A stretch of 64,000 nucleotides of DNA from Sycon ciliatum (lineage: Eukaryota; Porifera; Calcarea; Leucosolenida; Sycettidae): contig NC_088643.1 in NCBI RefSeq assembly GCF_964019385.1, positions 1,146,855-1,210,854 of the forward strand, in the 5' to 3' direction. The notes below the pieces were generated by a model that saw only the letters and a program-made list of their open reading frames with translations, was not told where the DNA came from and searched no databases. Positions 29,701 to 38,643 of this stretch are shown here, in pieces (positions within the stretch are counted from its first letter, which is position 1; every line of letters begins with the position of its first letter). Position numbers and translations under genes: made by a program.

Positions 29701-30634
29701 TGGTAGGTCGGGGACCTCTGCACCGTCTGCAGATCCAGCTGGGCCCCCAGTGGCTGTTGCGTCTGTGTCGAAATTGGGAGTGCTAGAGGGTTGGCTTTCA
29801 CCGGCATCCAGTGTGGCCAATAGGTGCGTTGCCTGGCTGTCGGTGATGGTGTCAGGGTCAGCGACTTGGACCGGTGTATTACTAGCCGAGTGCAACTCCT
29901 GATCTGTAACGTCCGGATTCGGCGCCGCCGCACTGCTTGCTGACCTGCGCTCCGCCACAGCAATCCCGCTGGCATTCATCATGGCACCATCGGCACACTC
30001 CACGTCCGCTGGCTCACGCACTTGGCTGGCAGGTTCGACATCGACATCAGCACTGTCATTGGTGTCAGGCGAGTTCGGCACCTGTACATGTACGGGTACT
30101 ACGGACCTACTGCCAGTGCGGGTACCGGGAGACGAGCTCGACCGGGCTGTGCGAGGTGGTCCGTGACCGTCTCTGCACTCTGCAAGTAGGGTGGTGGTGA
30201 GTACTGCGGCTGCACTCTCGGTGACTGCTGCCAGTGCTGGCTTGTGCACATTCGAGACATTTGGTACGGGTACGGAGTCTAGTGTCGTAGCTGTGGTTGC
30301 TCTGTTGTCGGAGCTCGTCGACGTCCTGCTGATAGTATGGTCCGGCACCGTATCACCAACAGCGGGTACGGTAGCTGTGGCCGTTGGTGGAGAAGACGGT
30401 TGGGAAGTCGGGGAGCTGTTTCGGCACTTGTTCTTCTTCGAAGGGAGACAATTCCGACACTCTCGGCCCTCCTTCATGCATTCGCACCGAACGCAGGTGC
30501 CGTTGCCGTTGCACCGGCGACAAGTGGCACCCTGCATCGGCTGGTTTGCGGGAGAGGCACGTCGAAGTCGGAAAATCCACTCAAAACTACGGAGCTCGAG
30601 AAACGCGTACCTACGTCAACATTTCAAAAAACTG
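26713..30634 (-). mobile_element. Apparently full-length RLE-type non-LTR retroelement with 13-bp target duplication
   Basis: TACAGTCCTGTAT occurs at 26700-26712 and 30635-30647, directly flanking the element. On the minus strand it has a 5' UTR of about 97 bp, one ORF (30537-26857) and a 3' UTR of about 144 bp. The 3' UTR contains GCCCGTACAAGAGGCT and ends in an A9 tail. The same 16-base motif ends the GAT-tailed relatives at 12-16 kb, so these are related families with different tails. Confidence 0.88.
26857..30537 (-). CDS. Retroelement polyprotein: Cys-cluster, reverse transcriptase, CCHC and restriction-like endonuclease
   Basis: 1226 residues without interruption. Residues 6-40 form a cysteine cluster (CRRCNGNGTCVRCECMKEGR, then ECRNCLPSKKNKC) that may bind zinc; R2-type elements usually carry CCHH fingers there instead. 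A low-complexity Ser/Thr/Ala/Pro stretch follows to about 270. RT motifs are GPSGMDADGW (about 512), DASNAFN (about 635), GTTQGDPLAM (about 685) and the active site WYADDAAAG (about 720). At the C-terminus are CVCSKPLNVSHALSC (about 1010), RHNEVRD, then RLDVAASG...FIDVRVF (about 1080), the metal-binding pattern of R2-like nucleases. It would nick a target and reverse-transcribe its own RNA there. With the target duplication, the intact frame suggests a recent, perhaps competent copy. Confidence 0.9.
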   Translation of the reverse strand: MQGATCRRCNGNGTCVRCECMKEGRECRNCLPSKKNKCRNSSPTSQPSSPPTATATVPAVGDTVPDHTISRTSTSSDNRATTATTLDSVPVPNVSNVHKPALAAVTESAAAVLTTTLLAECRDGHGPPRTARSSSSPGTRTGSRSVVPVHVQVPNSPDTNDSADVDVEPASQVREPADVECADGAMMNASGIAVAERRSASSAAAPNPDVTDQELHSASNTPVQVADPDTITDSQATHLLATLDAGESQPSSTPNFDTDATATGGPAGSADGAEVPDLPVFPSLDRTAFRLGELTGEDSVTAIVEAYEVVVHFRPNLFPVPQGTVGRSFISQLSAFFHSFGSASASEDVALKAAMVFPQLMLQNPQGNHTKPSPQEHLRRRLELWRTASLPELLRESTTIQKQVQDRHQPAARSTPPPDLARAFAANVSSGKLPSALRQLSSGGCKGVLSLDTTVGTDTTRDLLISKHPAGEPADAESLLTGEPPVQPHRVMFSSLTRDVIRRAALHTHGAAGPSGMDADGWRRMCTAFSEASDELCDSLATCARRIATTYVNPATLEALVACRLIALDKSPGVRPIGIGEVARRIVGKAILTVTGRDIQDAAGTLQLCAGQECGIEAAIHAMQDVYREEDADAILLADASNAFNRLNREACLRNIRHLCPSIAPAVINTYRQPSRLFVDGECLLSCEGTTQGDPLAMPVYALGVLPLIKKVAVPGAKQGWYADDAAAGGKLTPVRQWWDNLVSHGPGYGYHCNAQKSLLLVKPSRYAAAIEMFEGTGVQVTCDGCRHLGAPLGTDEFIEQFVQSKVATWCEEVAQLTTIAASQPQAAYSAFTQGLQNKWSFLCRTSSIPPSLLEPLEHAISGRLIPAITGQAPPGTTVRSLLSLPCRLGGLGMADPCSVAEQYTSSRRITASLVSRLLEQESSLGDSLTQLRTVKATVRAEKRSAFKSMADALRSDHRELAPVLDLASEKGASSWLTCRPLSRHGFTLSKGDFRDGLCLRYGWTPPRLPSLCVCSKPLNVSHALSCPFGGFPTLRHNEVRDITARALRQVAHNVTVEPHLQPVTGEAFRHRTAVTEEQARLDVAASGVWGGRFERIFIDVRVFNPFASSNRATSLAASYRRHEQEKRRKYEERVREVEHASFVPVVLSASGGYGKHANALFTRIASLLAEKSKEPYGQVISLLRCRLGFALVRCGAMCLRGSRSMFAPAMPESPAVLVAAEARIQ

Positions 30635-30913
30635 TACAGTCCTGTATGGTCACGTGAATCCGTTCGCGCGAAATTTGCATCTGCAGTGCCGTTCAGACCT
30701 GGCGCGACATACGCACAGAAGTACGTTTGTACGATTTTCTTGACCCGGGTTGATTTCAACCCTCCCCCCCCCCCCCCAGGGGAGGGTTGAAATCAACACG
30801 GGTCAAGCGCAATGCGTCATGTAAACGCGCCATTCATTTTGTGCACATGGCGGGTTGAAATCTGACCCGGGTCGAACTCAACCCGGGTTGAAACGCTTCA
30901 TGTAAACACAGCC

Positions 30914-31275
30914 TAACTCTGCCACCTTTTCGAGCAGAATCCGCCGGTCCGTAAATTTCTGCCCCATTCTGCTCGTATTCTGCCGGATTCTCACTTGCTT
31001 GTGAGCACAATGGAGCCGTAAATAGGCGCCAGTAGCCCTCTCCGCACTTCGTAGCTGCTTCTGCTCCTTCTTCCGCACTTTTCTGCCGAATTCTGCTCAA
31101 CCTGCTCCATTTCTAAAAGTAACCCGTATTCTGCTCAAAATTCTGCCGGCATTATCGGACGACGCGATATTATCAAATGCGGCCATAAGGAATCAAAAAG
31201 GGACCATGTACCAGTGAGTTCACGTGCTTGTGAACACAATGGAGCCGTAAATAGGCGCCAGCAGCCCTCTCTGCT
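30914..31275. other. Non-coding region with repeated TTCTGC(T/C)C motifs
   Basis: I see no gene. Two copies of GTGAGCACAATGGAGCCGTA and AATAGGCGCCAG lie at about 31000-31035 and 31230-31265, indicating a duplicated repeat. Confidence 0.6.
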
Positions 31276-31276
<1 letters not shown>

Positions 31277-31311
<35 letters not shown>

Positions 31312-31312
31312 T
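31277..31312. repeat. (TAA)n microsatellite
   Basis: About twelve TAA units between two repeat elements; probably a retroposon tail. Confidence 0.9.
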
Positions 31313-31390
31313 GTCTTCACTAGTTTGAGGGAAAGAGACAAACGGGAAAAGTACACACAACACACAACACGCACGACAAACGGGAAAAGT

Positions 31391-31675
31391 TTGTAGAAGA
31401 GAAAAGGACATAAGGATACGAGTTAAGAGAAACTCTCCATCACTGTAACATGATATTATATACAGTGAGAAAGTGCAATAACTAGGCACAAAACTGACAG
31501 AGTACTGAGACATTCGACGTTCTGACACCTAGCTTCAACACATCTCCGTAGCGCTAACCGACAGCCTTCCAACTTGGAAGGTTCAAGGTTATGGAAAGAC
31601 CAAAGAGGGGATGTTACAGTGATGGAGAGTTACTCTTAACTCGTATTCATATGTCCTTTTCTCTTCTACATTTAT
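31391..31675. repeat. Inverted repeat, arms about 60 bp
   Basis: GTAGAAGAGAAAAGGACATA...ACTCTCCATCACTGTAACAT (31393-31452) and its inverse (31611-31672) surround about 160 bp of non-coding sequence. The left arm abuts a SINE-type tail (CACTAGTTTGAGGGAAAGAG at 31319). Confidence 0.8.
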
Positions 31676-31733
31676 TTATGGCTCAACATCCGAGTTTCAA
31701 ATAATAATAATAATAATTTTTGAACGGTTTGGG

Positions 31734-32300
31734 AGAACTTCTAATACAAAGGATCAGTTGGGGAAGTGAACTGCCTGAAGAGAGAAAAAATCGCCAGACC
31801 CACCAGCACTCGAACCTGGGACCCTGCTTGTCATGAGCAATGCTCTAACCACTGAGCTATGGGACCAGGCTGAACCTAGAAGGCGCTGACAAGTTTTTCA
31901 CTCCAAAGGCAGCTCACAACACGTGCCACACATACTGATTGCACTTGGGTCTTTCTCCCTTCCCCAGGGGACCAACCACGGTCAGTTTCTGGACCCTACC
32001 AGAAGTGAAAGAAAAGTGATTAATTTTTGAAAGGATCGGGAGAACTTCAAAGGCACGTGTTGTGAGCTGCCTTTTATTATTTTTATTACTGAAGTATTTA
32101 TTATATATATTTGAGGATTTCCCAAAGACGTAGTCTAAATTGAAGGGAGTTCCATTATAATGGGAGGCTGTAGGAGTGAAAAACTTGTCAGCGCCTTCTA
32201 GGTTCAGCCTGGTCCCATAGCTCAGTGGTTAGAGCATTGCTCATGACAAGCAGGGTCCCAGGTTCGAGTCCAGGTGGGTCTGGCGATTTTTTCTCATTTC
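31734..32300. mobile_element. Fold-back pair of tRNA-derived SINEs
   Basis: A tRNA-like sequence on the minus strand (31805-31868) and one on the plus strand (32211-32275) are near-perfect inverted copies. Each reads GGTCCCATAGCTCAGTGGTT, AGAGCATTGCTCATGACAAG, CAGGGTCCCAGGTTCGAGTC. The A box (TAGCTCAGTGG) and B box (GGTTCGAGTCC) of an RNA polymerase III promoter are clear. The shared flanks (GAACCTAGAAGGCGCTGACA and its inverse) extend the palindrome. Position 33 is not T and there is no proper acceptor stem, so these are SINE heads, not tRNA genes. Confidence 0.8.
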
Positions 32301-32639
32301 AGGCAATAATAATACTAATAATAACACAGTTGCGCGTAGTGGAACATTAATATTGTGCAACACTAATGCTCGGTCCGCTGCTATCTCTTGATGAATCTTT
32401 CCGTTGTTCTAGTTCAGTATCAAAAGTTGTAGACCATCGCTCTCCATGCCGGTTTTCCCCTGGCCCGCTCAGTCGCCAGGCCGAGATCCCGCACTGTGGT
32501 GAAAGTCATTCCGGCCTCTTTCATGTCCTCCGGCCTAGGCCTTTCCCAAATCGGCCGGCCGAAAAATTCGCCGAAAAGTAGCCTTTTCAGAAAATCGCCC
32601 ATCCTTTGGCCGAATTCTGAGATTTTACCAAGAAATCGC

Positions 32640-33000
32640 CCAACATACATGTATTGGTATTGGTATTAATTTATTTGAATTCGGTATCTCAACAGTACAA
32701 TGTGCAACTTGGGAAGATCCGAATGACATAGATACATAAACATAAAAGTGGAGTAAGTACATGTTCAGCAGTAACAAATACGTCTGACATGCTGAAGAAA
32801 TACAGTATCGAGGTGACACTTGGGCTGGCAGCACAGTTAGCAAAGAAAAGAAACACTGCTGAAGCACGATCCCTTGTCTGGAAGAAGAAAAAAAGAGCAC
32901 AACAGGGCAAGCAAGATTTGTTTTTCAGCACAACGGGCTGGGCGCCATAAATTTTGTGATTACGCGGCAAAACAAAGCGCATGACGTTAGTCTTGAATGC
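32640..33000. other. Probable retroposon 3' end (minus strand), no gene recognised
   Basis: A TATTGG repeat at about 32650-32675 followed by AATTTATTTGAATTC resembles the simple-repeat tail of a minus-strand LINE. The frames inside show no RT motif that I can name. Confidence 0.35.
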
Positions 33001-33258
33001 AGTACAAAAGCAGTGCTGTTGTGTGTGCGCTAGTTAGGATTGTTGCTAACGAGTAGATCCACTAGCAGAGGGCTGAGCTAGTACAGTACTGTCGGTCGCC
33101 AAAGAACTGGGGGATCAGCCTCCTAGCCTAGCCTTGGGCTGAGCTAGTACGCCATTTGTGGGAATGTGGGTGAAGTGTGTGTGGTTTGAGAATGGCATTG
33201 ACATCCTCTGATGGGATGCATCCCTAGACCAGCGCCCTAAAAGTTAGGCCTTACATTA

Positions 33259-33446
33259 CAGTCAACTTCACTTATAACGACACTCGACGGGACATCAAAA
33301 AGGTGTCCTTATTTGCCAAGTGTCGTTATACCCGAAGTCTCATTATATGTATTACAGTGGGATGGGACTTTGCTCTGGGCATGGAAATTCTGTCGTTATT
33401 CGCGAATTGTCGTTATATCCGCAGTCGTTATTAGCGAAGTTGACTG
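33259..33446. mobile_element. Mariner-type MITE with TA target duplication
   Basis: Ends CAGTCAACTTCACTTATAAC and (reverse complement) CAGTCAACTTCGCTAATAAC, with TA on both sides (33257-33258 and 33447-33448). It has internal GTCGTTATA repeats, is 188 bp long and is non-coding. TA duplications and such ends are typical of Tc1/mariner-derived MITEs. Confidence 0.75.
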
Positions 33447-33559
33447 TACATTGTACTGCTTGTAGCGCACACATGCACTGTAGTGAACGCACACACTGTG
33501 AAGACCAACCGTGTTCTCTGCGACATGAACTACACCAAATATGCTTAAAACAGAGCATT

Positions 33560-33732
33560 ATCACTCCCCCCTCACGTGACCGCGGACTCCTGCATATACA
33601 CTCACACAATAACCACACAACTGTTTGGGGATAGCGCGCTTATTGTATTATGCCAGACTTGACACGCTGAGTCCAGCTTGACTCAGCTGAGTCCCTAACT
33701 GCAATTTACTGCTCTAACATGAAGCCGTGCCT
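33560..33732. repeat. Direct repeat of about 171 bp, copy 1
   Basis: Starts ATCACTCCCCCCTCACGTGA and ends TAACATGAAGCCGTGCCT. It is identical, but for one base, to 34268-34443. Confidence 0.9.
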
Positions 33733-34267
33733 GGAAGAAGGGAAAGAGCGAAAAAAGAAAAAAAAATTCTGGCCTTCTGCAAGCAATAGCAAGTAATGAG
33801 TGACGGCTGTGTAAAGTCGCACAACCATGCAGTCGACCGGATGACGGTGAGTGTCCGGTGAGTGTCCGGCACACATCTTGCTCTGCTGCTCCACCTGCGC
33901 ATACCTGATACGGTGGTGCGCTTACGGGCGGGCTGCCTGGGCCCCAGATGCCTCCTTGATGCGCCACGGAGTGCCGTCGAAGCACCTGTATCACTTCGGT
34001 GATCCAAATGCGAATGCAGCCTTGCCGGTCGCCCGCCGGCCTGCCGCCTACGCGACCAGCCTGAGACTGGCCCTGCCGCATTTGGCGCTTCTAAACGCTG
34101 CGATCCGGTAGACAGCTCACTGGGCTGCCAAATACGTGACTGGCTTGAGGACAGTTCCATACTGGGCAGGGCGCCCAGCTCAGGTTGCACGCCGTAGCGG
34201 CGTGAGCTGGGCGCGGTGAGGGTTGGTCATAACTACAGTTTCCTCCTTCCTCCTCCGGAAACTTCCA

Positions 34268-34443
34268 TTTATCACTCCCCCCTCACGTGACCGCGGACTC
34301 CTGCATATACACTCACACAATAACCACACAACTGTTTGGGGATAGCGCGCTTATTGTATTATGCCAAACTTGACACGCTGAGTCCAGCTTGACTCAGCTG
34401 AGTCCCTAACTGCAATTTACTGCTCTAACATGAAGCCGTGCCT
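34268..34443. repeat. Direct repeat of about 171 bp, copy 2
   Basis: Second copy of the block at 33560-33732. The 535 bp between the copies has no recognisable coding sequence. A TRIM-like element or a local duplication are both possible. Confidence 0.9.
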
Positions 34444-34574
34444 CCCAAAAATAATGGGGGTGGCCTCGCCGCACGCTATCCCCTATTCTTGGTCCCGTCG
34501 ATCTCTGTGCTGTTCGCTGTAGACCTGTGATGGCATGCCTGATTCGGTATACAGTGAAACCAGTAGCTAAAGAC

Positions 34575-35480
34575 CACCGTGACCAGCGACCAGTCTGGTA
34601 CTACCGACCACTTCGCCGGGCACGGACGGTCTCACATTCATAATGGTTGTGCAGTGCAAGCCTGCAGCCAAGGACCACCTGCCACTAAGGACCGCTTTCT
34701 CCGGCCCCAAGGGGTGGTCGTTAGCCACAGGCTCAACCGCGCATGTATCTCTTGCGGGTCAACCCTGACCACCTTCCGGCGGCCTGGAGCTGCCGTCCGG
34801 GCACCTTCCTGGCCGCCAGATCCTGTGTCAGCTTGAGGGCGTCTACCAAGGGCATTGCCATGAAGGACTGCTAGGCTTTCCCCTGGTTGGTAGCTCCTGC
34901 TGGTGCTGGGCACTACTGAATACGCTGACGACTTGTCAGCTTCCGCGGGTAGTGTTCGCACGGGGGGATACCTGGGCGCCCCAAGCTGGGCAGACAACAG
35001 CCGAAGGGCTGTCGTGTTGGATACAAGTGTGACTAGCTACCCGCCTGGTACTATGGACACCTTTGCCGGGCACGGACGGTCTCACATTCATAGTTTGCGG
35101 TGCAAGCCTCCAACTAAGGACCACCTGCCCCTCAAGACCGCTTTCTCTGGCCCCAAGGGGTGGCCGTTTAGTCACAGGCTCCACCGCACATGCATCTCTT
35201 GCGGGTCAACCCTGACCACCTTCCGGTGACCTGGAGCTGCCGTCCAGGCCCCTTCCTGGTGGCCAGATCCTGTGTCAGCTTGAGGGGTCTACCAAGGGAA
35301 TTGCCATGAAGGACTGCTAGGCTTTCCCCTGATTGGTAGGTCCTGCTGGTGCTGGGCACTACTGAATACGCCGTCACAACTTTTCCGCTTCCACGGGTGG
35401 TGTTCGTACGAGGGGGATACCTGGCTGCCCCCCGCAGAGCCGACAACAGAGCCAAAGGGTTGGCGCGTTGTATACAACTA
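34575..35480. repeat. Tandem duplication of about 450 bp
   Basis: TTGCCGGGCACGGACGGTCTC...CTCTTGCGGGTCAACCCTGA...GACTGCTAGGCTTTCCCCTG occurs at about 34590-34990 and 35045-35420. The frames through it are rich in Pro/Arg and show no domain. Confidence 0.85.
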
Positions 35481-35719
35481 TTAGTTTCTCAGTTATTCTT
35501 GTATTTTGCCTCTTAGGTCGATGACGGCTTCCCGCCCGCCGATCGTCCAAAAAAATATATATATGGGGTGAGGCCCCTATCCTGCAACAGGCAATAAATG
35601 TGGCCGGGAGTATGCGCTAGAGGCCAGTCAGGACCTGCTGGGTGCCAGAGCTACGGTGGTAACAAGCAAATGCGAACAAGCAAGCTCGAAAGGAGATCCT
35701 CGGTTGCACTCCCCATCTC

Positions 35720-37100
35720 AGCTGCAAACAAACCACGCTCCGAGGGAGAGCTGCCCCTGCATTTTGCAAGCCTAGCTGTAAATATATAAAGCTCCAAGGG
35801 GAAATGCCCCTGCATTTTGCAAACATAGCTGTACACATCCAATGCTCCCAGGGGAGCTGCCCCTGCATTTTGCAAACATAGCTGTAAACTTCCAAGGCTC
35901 CAAGGGGAGCTGCCCCTGCATTTTGCAAGCATAGCTATAAACATCCAAAGCTCAGGGGAGCTACCCCTGCGTTTTGCAAACCTAGCTGTAAACCAACAAA
36001 GCTCAAAGGGAAGCTGTCCCTGCATTTTGCACACATAGTTGTAAGCATCCAAGGCTCCAAGGGGGGCTGACCCTGCATTTGCAAACATAGCTGTAAACAT
36101 CCAAAGCTCCCAGGGGAGCTGCCCCTGCATTTTGCGACCACACCTGTAAACATCCAACTTCAAAAGCTCCCAGGGGAGCTGCCCCTGCAGTGTGCAAGCA
36201 TAGCTGTAAACATCCAAAGCTCCAAAGGGGAGTTACCCCTGCGTTTTGCAAACCTAGCAGTAAACCTACGAAGCTCAAAGGGGAGCTGCCCCTGCATTTT
36301 GCAAACATAGCTGTAAACGTAGAAGGCTCCAAGGGGAGCTGCCCCTGTATTTGCAAATATAGCTGTAAACATCCAAAGTTCCAAGGGGAGCTGCCCCTGC
36401 ATTTGGCAAACCTAGCGGTAAACCTACAACGCTCTGAGGGGAGCTACCCCTGCATTTTGCAAACCTGGCTGTAAACATCCAAGCCCCAAGGGGAACTGCC
36501 CCTGCATTTAGCCAACATAGTGGTAAACATCCAAAGTTTCAAGGAGTGCTGCCCCTGTATTTTGTCCGCACAGTTGTAAACTAGTTAAAGCTCCAAGGGG
36601 AGCTGCCCCTGCATTTTGCAAACATAGCTGTAAACATCCAAAGCTCGAAGGGGAGCTGTCCCTGCTTTTTTGTCGCGTAGCTGTCAACTAGCTAAAGCTC
36701 CAAGGAGAGCTACCCCTGCATTTTGCAAACGTGGCGTAAACATACCCAGCTCCAAGCCCTTTTTTGTTTCTTCTTCGCAAACATAGCTGTAAACATACCC
36801 CGCACTAAGGGGAGCTACCCCTGCTTTCTGCAAGCATCGCTGTAAACGATTACATACAAGGCTCGGAGGGGAGTTGCCCCTGCTTTTTGCAAACATAACT
36901 GTACCAGGCCCCAAGGGGAGCTGCCCCTGAATCTTGCAAACATAGCTGTGAACATACAAAGCTCAAAGGGGAGCGGCCCCTGCGTTTTGCAAACATAGCC
37001 GCAGCGCCGGGCATAACGCCACCCAGGCGAGGCGCGCTGCCCCTGCCTTGACCAATGCCGCCGCAAACAACACGCGCAAAGGGGCGCTTCCCCTGCATTT
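35720..37100. repeat. Satellite with 54-60-bp period and palindromic core
   Basis: About 24 imperfect units of the form CTCCAAGGGGAGCTGCCCCT, GCATTTTGCAAACATAGCTG, TAAACATCCAAAG. Each unit contains the near-palindrome AGGGGAGCTGCCCCT. Later units (after about 36950) become GC-rich. Isolated units continue after the 25-bp repeat (37330-37470). Confidence 0.92.
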
Positions 37101-37109
37101 GCTCGCATA

Positions 37110-37325
37110 GCCGCCGTATCAGACCGCTGGGTCAGCCGCCATATCAGACCGCTGGGTCAGCCGCCATATCAGACCGCTGGGTCAGCCGCCATATCAGACC
37201 GCTGGGTCAGCCGCCGCTGCCATATCAGACCGCTGGGTCAGCCGCCATATCAGACCGCCCGGTCAGTTGCCATATCGGACCGCTGGGTCAACTGCCATGT
37301 CGGGCCGCCGGGTCAACCGCCGCAT
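37110..37325. repeat. 25-bp minisatellite inside the satellite
   Basis: About eight copies of ATATCAGACCGCTGGGTCAG + CCGCC, with period 25, located between satellite units. Confidence 0.92.
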
Positions 37326-37890
37326 GGGCTAGGGGCGCTGCCCCTGCCTCTGCCGCCGCCACAAACAGAGCTCAAAAGGGAACCACCCCTGCATTTGCTC
37401 GCACCGCCGCCGTATCAGGCCGCCGGGTATTCCGCCGCACGGGTGATTACGAAGGGGAATCGCCCCTGCCTCCGCTAGTACAACTGAATAAGCAGCATGG
37501 GCCAATCGCCCTGCCCGCCGGGTGCGCATAATGTGTGAGTGTGTGTGTAACCCACATACGCGTGTCTGCAATATGCCCTGCGCGGTCGTGACGGATTAAT
37601 TCGTCGCACCTCGGGTAAAGTGTTAATTACTGAAAGTAAGACAAGGTCGCCAGCCCGCCAACACCGGCACTTACTGCTGGCTCGCCGTGGTATCTAAACA
37701 ACAATGGCAACAGCGACGACAGCCGCAAGGAAAAAGATAACAGCTCGCCATGTCCAAACAGAGCCCCAAAACAGCAAAGTAGACCCCGCATGCTGAGACT
37801 TGGTGTAATGCCGCCTAGTACGAGTAGGAAGGGGAGGGGAGCGACAGCACTTAGAGGCGAAGCAGGGTGAGGGTTGGAGGAGAGGAGGAT

Positions 37891-37892
<2 letters not shown>

Positions 37893-37940
<48 letters not shown>
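37893..37940. repeat. (GA)n microsatellite
   Basis: 24 GA units, abutting the left arm of the Penelope palindrome. Confidence 0.95.
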
Positions 37941-37943
<3 letters not shown>

Positions 37944-37993
37944 GTGTGTGTTTCAAGGTTTCAAGGTGTATGTATGCATGTCAACAAACAATG

Positions 37994-38048
37994 GATCACT
38001 CGTAATATTTCGCTACTCCGAGTTTCATGCACTGTGTGCAATCATCAG
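37994..38048 (-). ncRNA. Hammerhead-like motif, left arm
   Basis: The minus strand reads CCTGATGA, a short stem (TTGCAC/GTGCAT), GAAA, and ACTCG pairing with CGAGT. This is the core order of a hammerhead ribozyme (CUGANGA, stem II, GAAA, stem III). The base after stem III is G rather than A, C or U, and stem I does not pair clearly, so self-cleavage is doubtful. Confidence 0.45.
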
Positions 38049-38643
38049 GCAAACAATATTCAATGCAGACTGGTCAAAGCATAATGGGAATTTAAGGTGG
38101 ATGCAGGTGGAAGCAAGTGTAAGGCTTAGCGGGACCCCTGATACGTAATCAATGGGCTAACTTGCCGGCTGAGAAGTGTGTGAAGCTGAGTGCTAGATGA
38201 CTAGCATAGTGGGGCAGTGCAATTTGCCAAGGCGCTAGCTGTTGGATGCCTGTACTACAGCAGAGCCAATTTGCAGTGGGGGGGGGGGGGTGCTAGCTGT
38301 TGGATGCCTGTATTACAGCAGAGCCAATTTGCCAAGGCGCTATCTGTTGGATGCCTGTACTACATCAGAGCCAATTAAGTCCGACGAGTTACAGTTAGGT
38401 GCAATGGCGGCACTCGCCTCTTTGGTGGTGTTAGGATTCAGGTGTTGGGTGCTGGATGCCTGTACTACAGCAGAGCCAGTGAAGTCTGAGGAGTTACAGC
38501 TGGGTGCGATGGTTGCACTAGTCTTTCAGGTGTGAAGATTCAGGTGCGTGCTGGATGCCTGTACTACAGCAGAGCCAGTGCCACACCAGGACATGCCTTG
38601 CTTAGCAAAGCATACTGGATGCCTGTACTACAATAGAGCCAGT

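Larger units (their letters stand above)
26559..30913. mobile_element. TIR element (MITE, about 420 bp) split by a full-length retroelement
   Basis: The ends GGCTGTGTTTACATGA and its exact reverse complement form the TIR, with TA on each side (26557-26558 and 30914-30915). Inside the ends are repeated ACCCGGGTTGAA/GACCCGGGTC motifs on both sides. A C-run hairpin (CCCTCC...GGAGGG) lies at 30760-30790. Removing the retroelement leaves about 154 plus 266 bp, typical MITE size. Confidence 0.8.

Noticed and set aside
32211..32283. tRNA gene on the plus strand (GGTCCCATAGCTCAGTGGTT...)
   Set aside because: A and B boxes and an anticodon-like stem are present, but the loop lacks T33, the acceptor stem does not close, and an inverted copy with extended flanks shows it is a SINE head.
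33695..34190. Protein-coding gene in the 33.7-34.2 kb minus-strand frames
   Set aside because: Arg/Gly/Pro-rich composition without domain, overlapping frames on the same strand, and a direct repeat through one end.
33560..34443. LTR retrotransposon with 171-bp LTRs
   Set aside because: The direct repeats lack TG...CA ends, there is no primer-binding site or coding region, and the target duplication is not evident; a local duplication is equally likely.
35720..37100. CRISPR-like array because of regularly spaced palindromic repeats
   Set aside because: The whole 54-60-bp unit is repeated; there are no unique spacers, no cas genes, and the context is eukaryotic.
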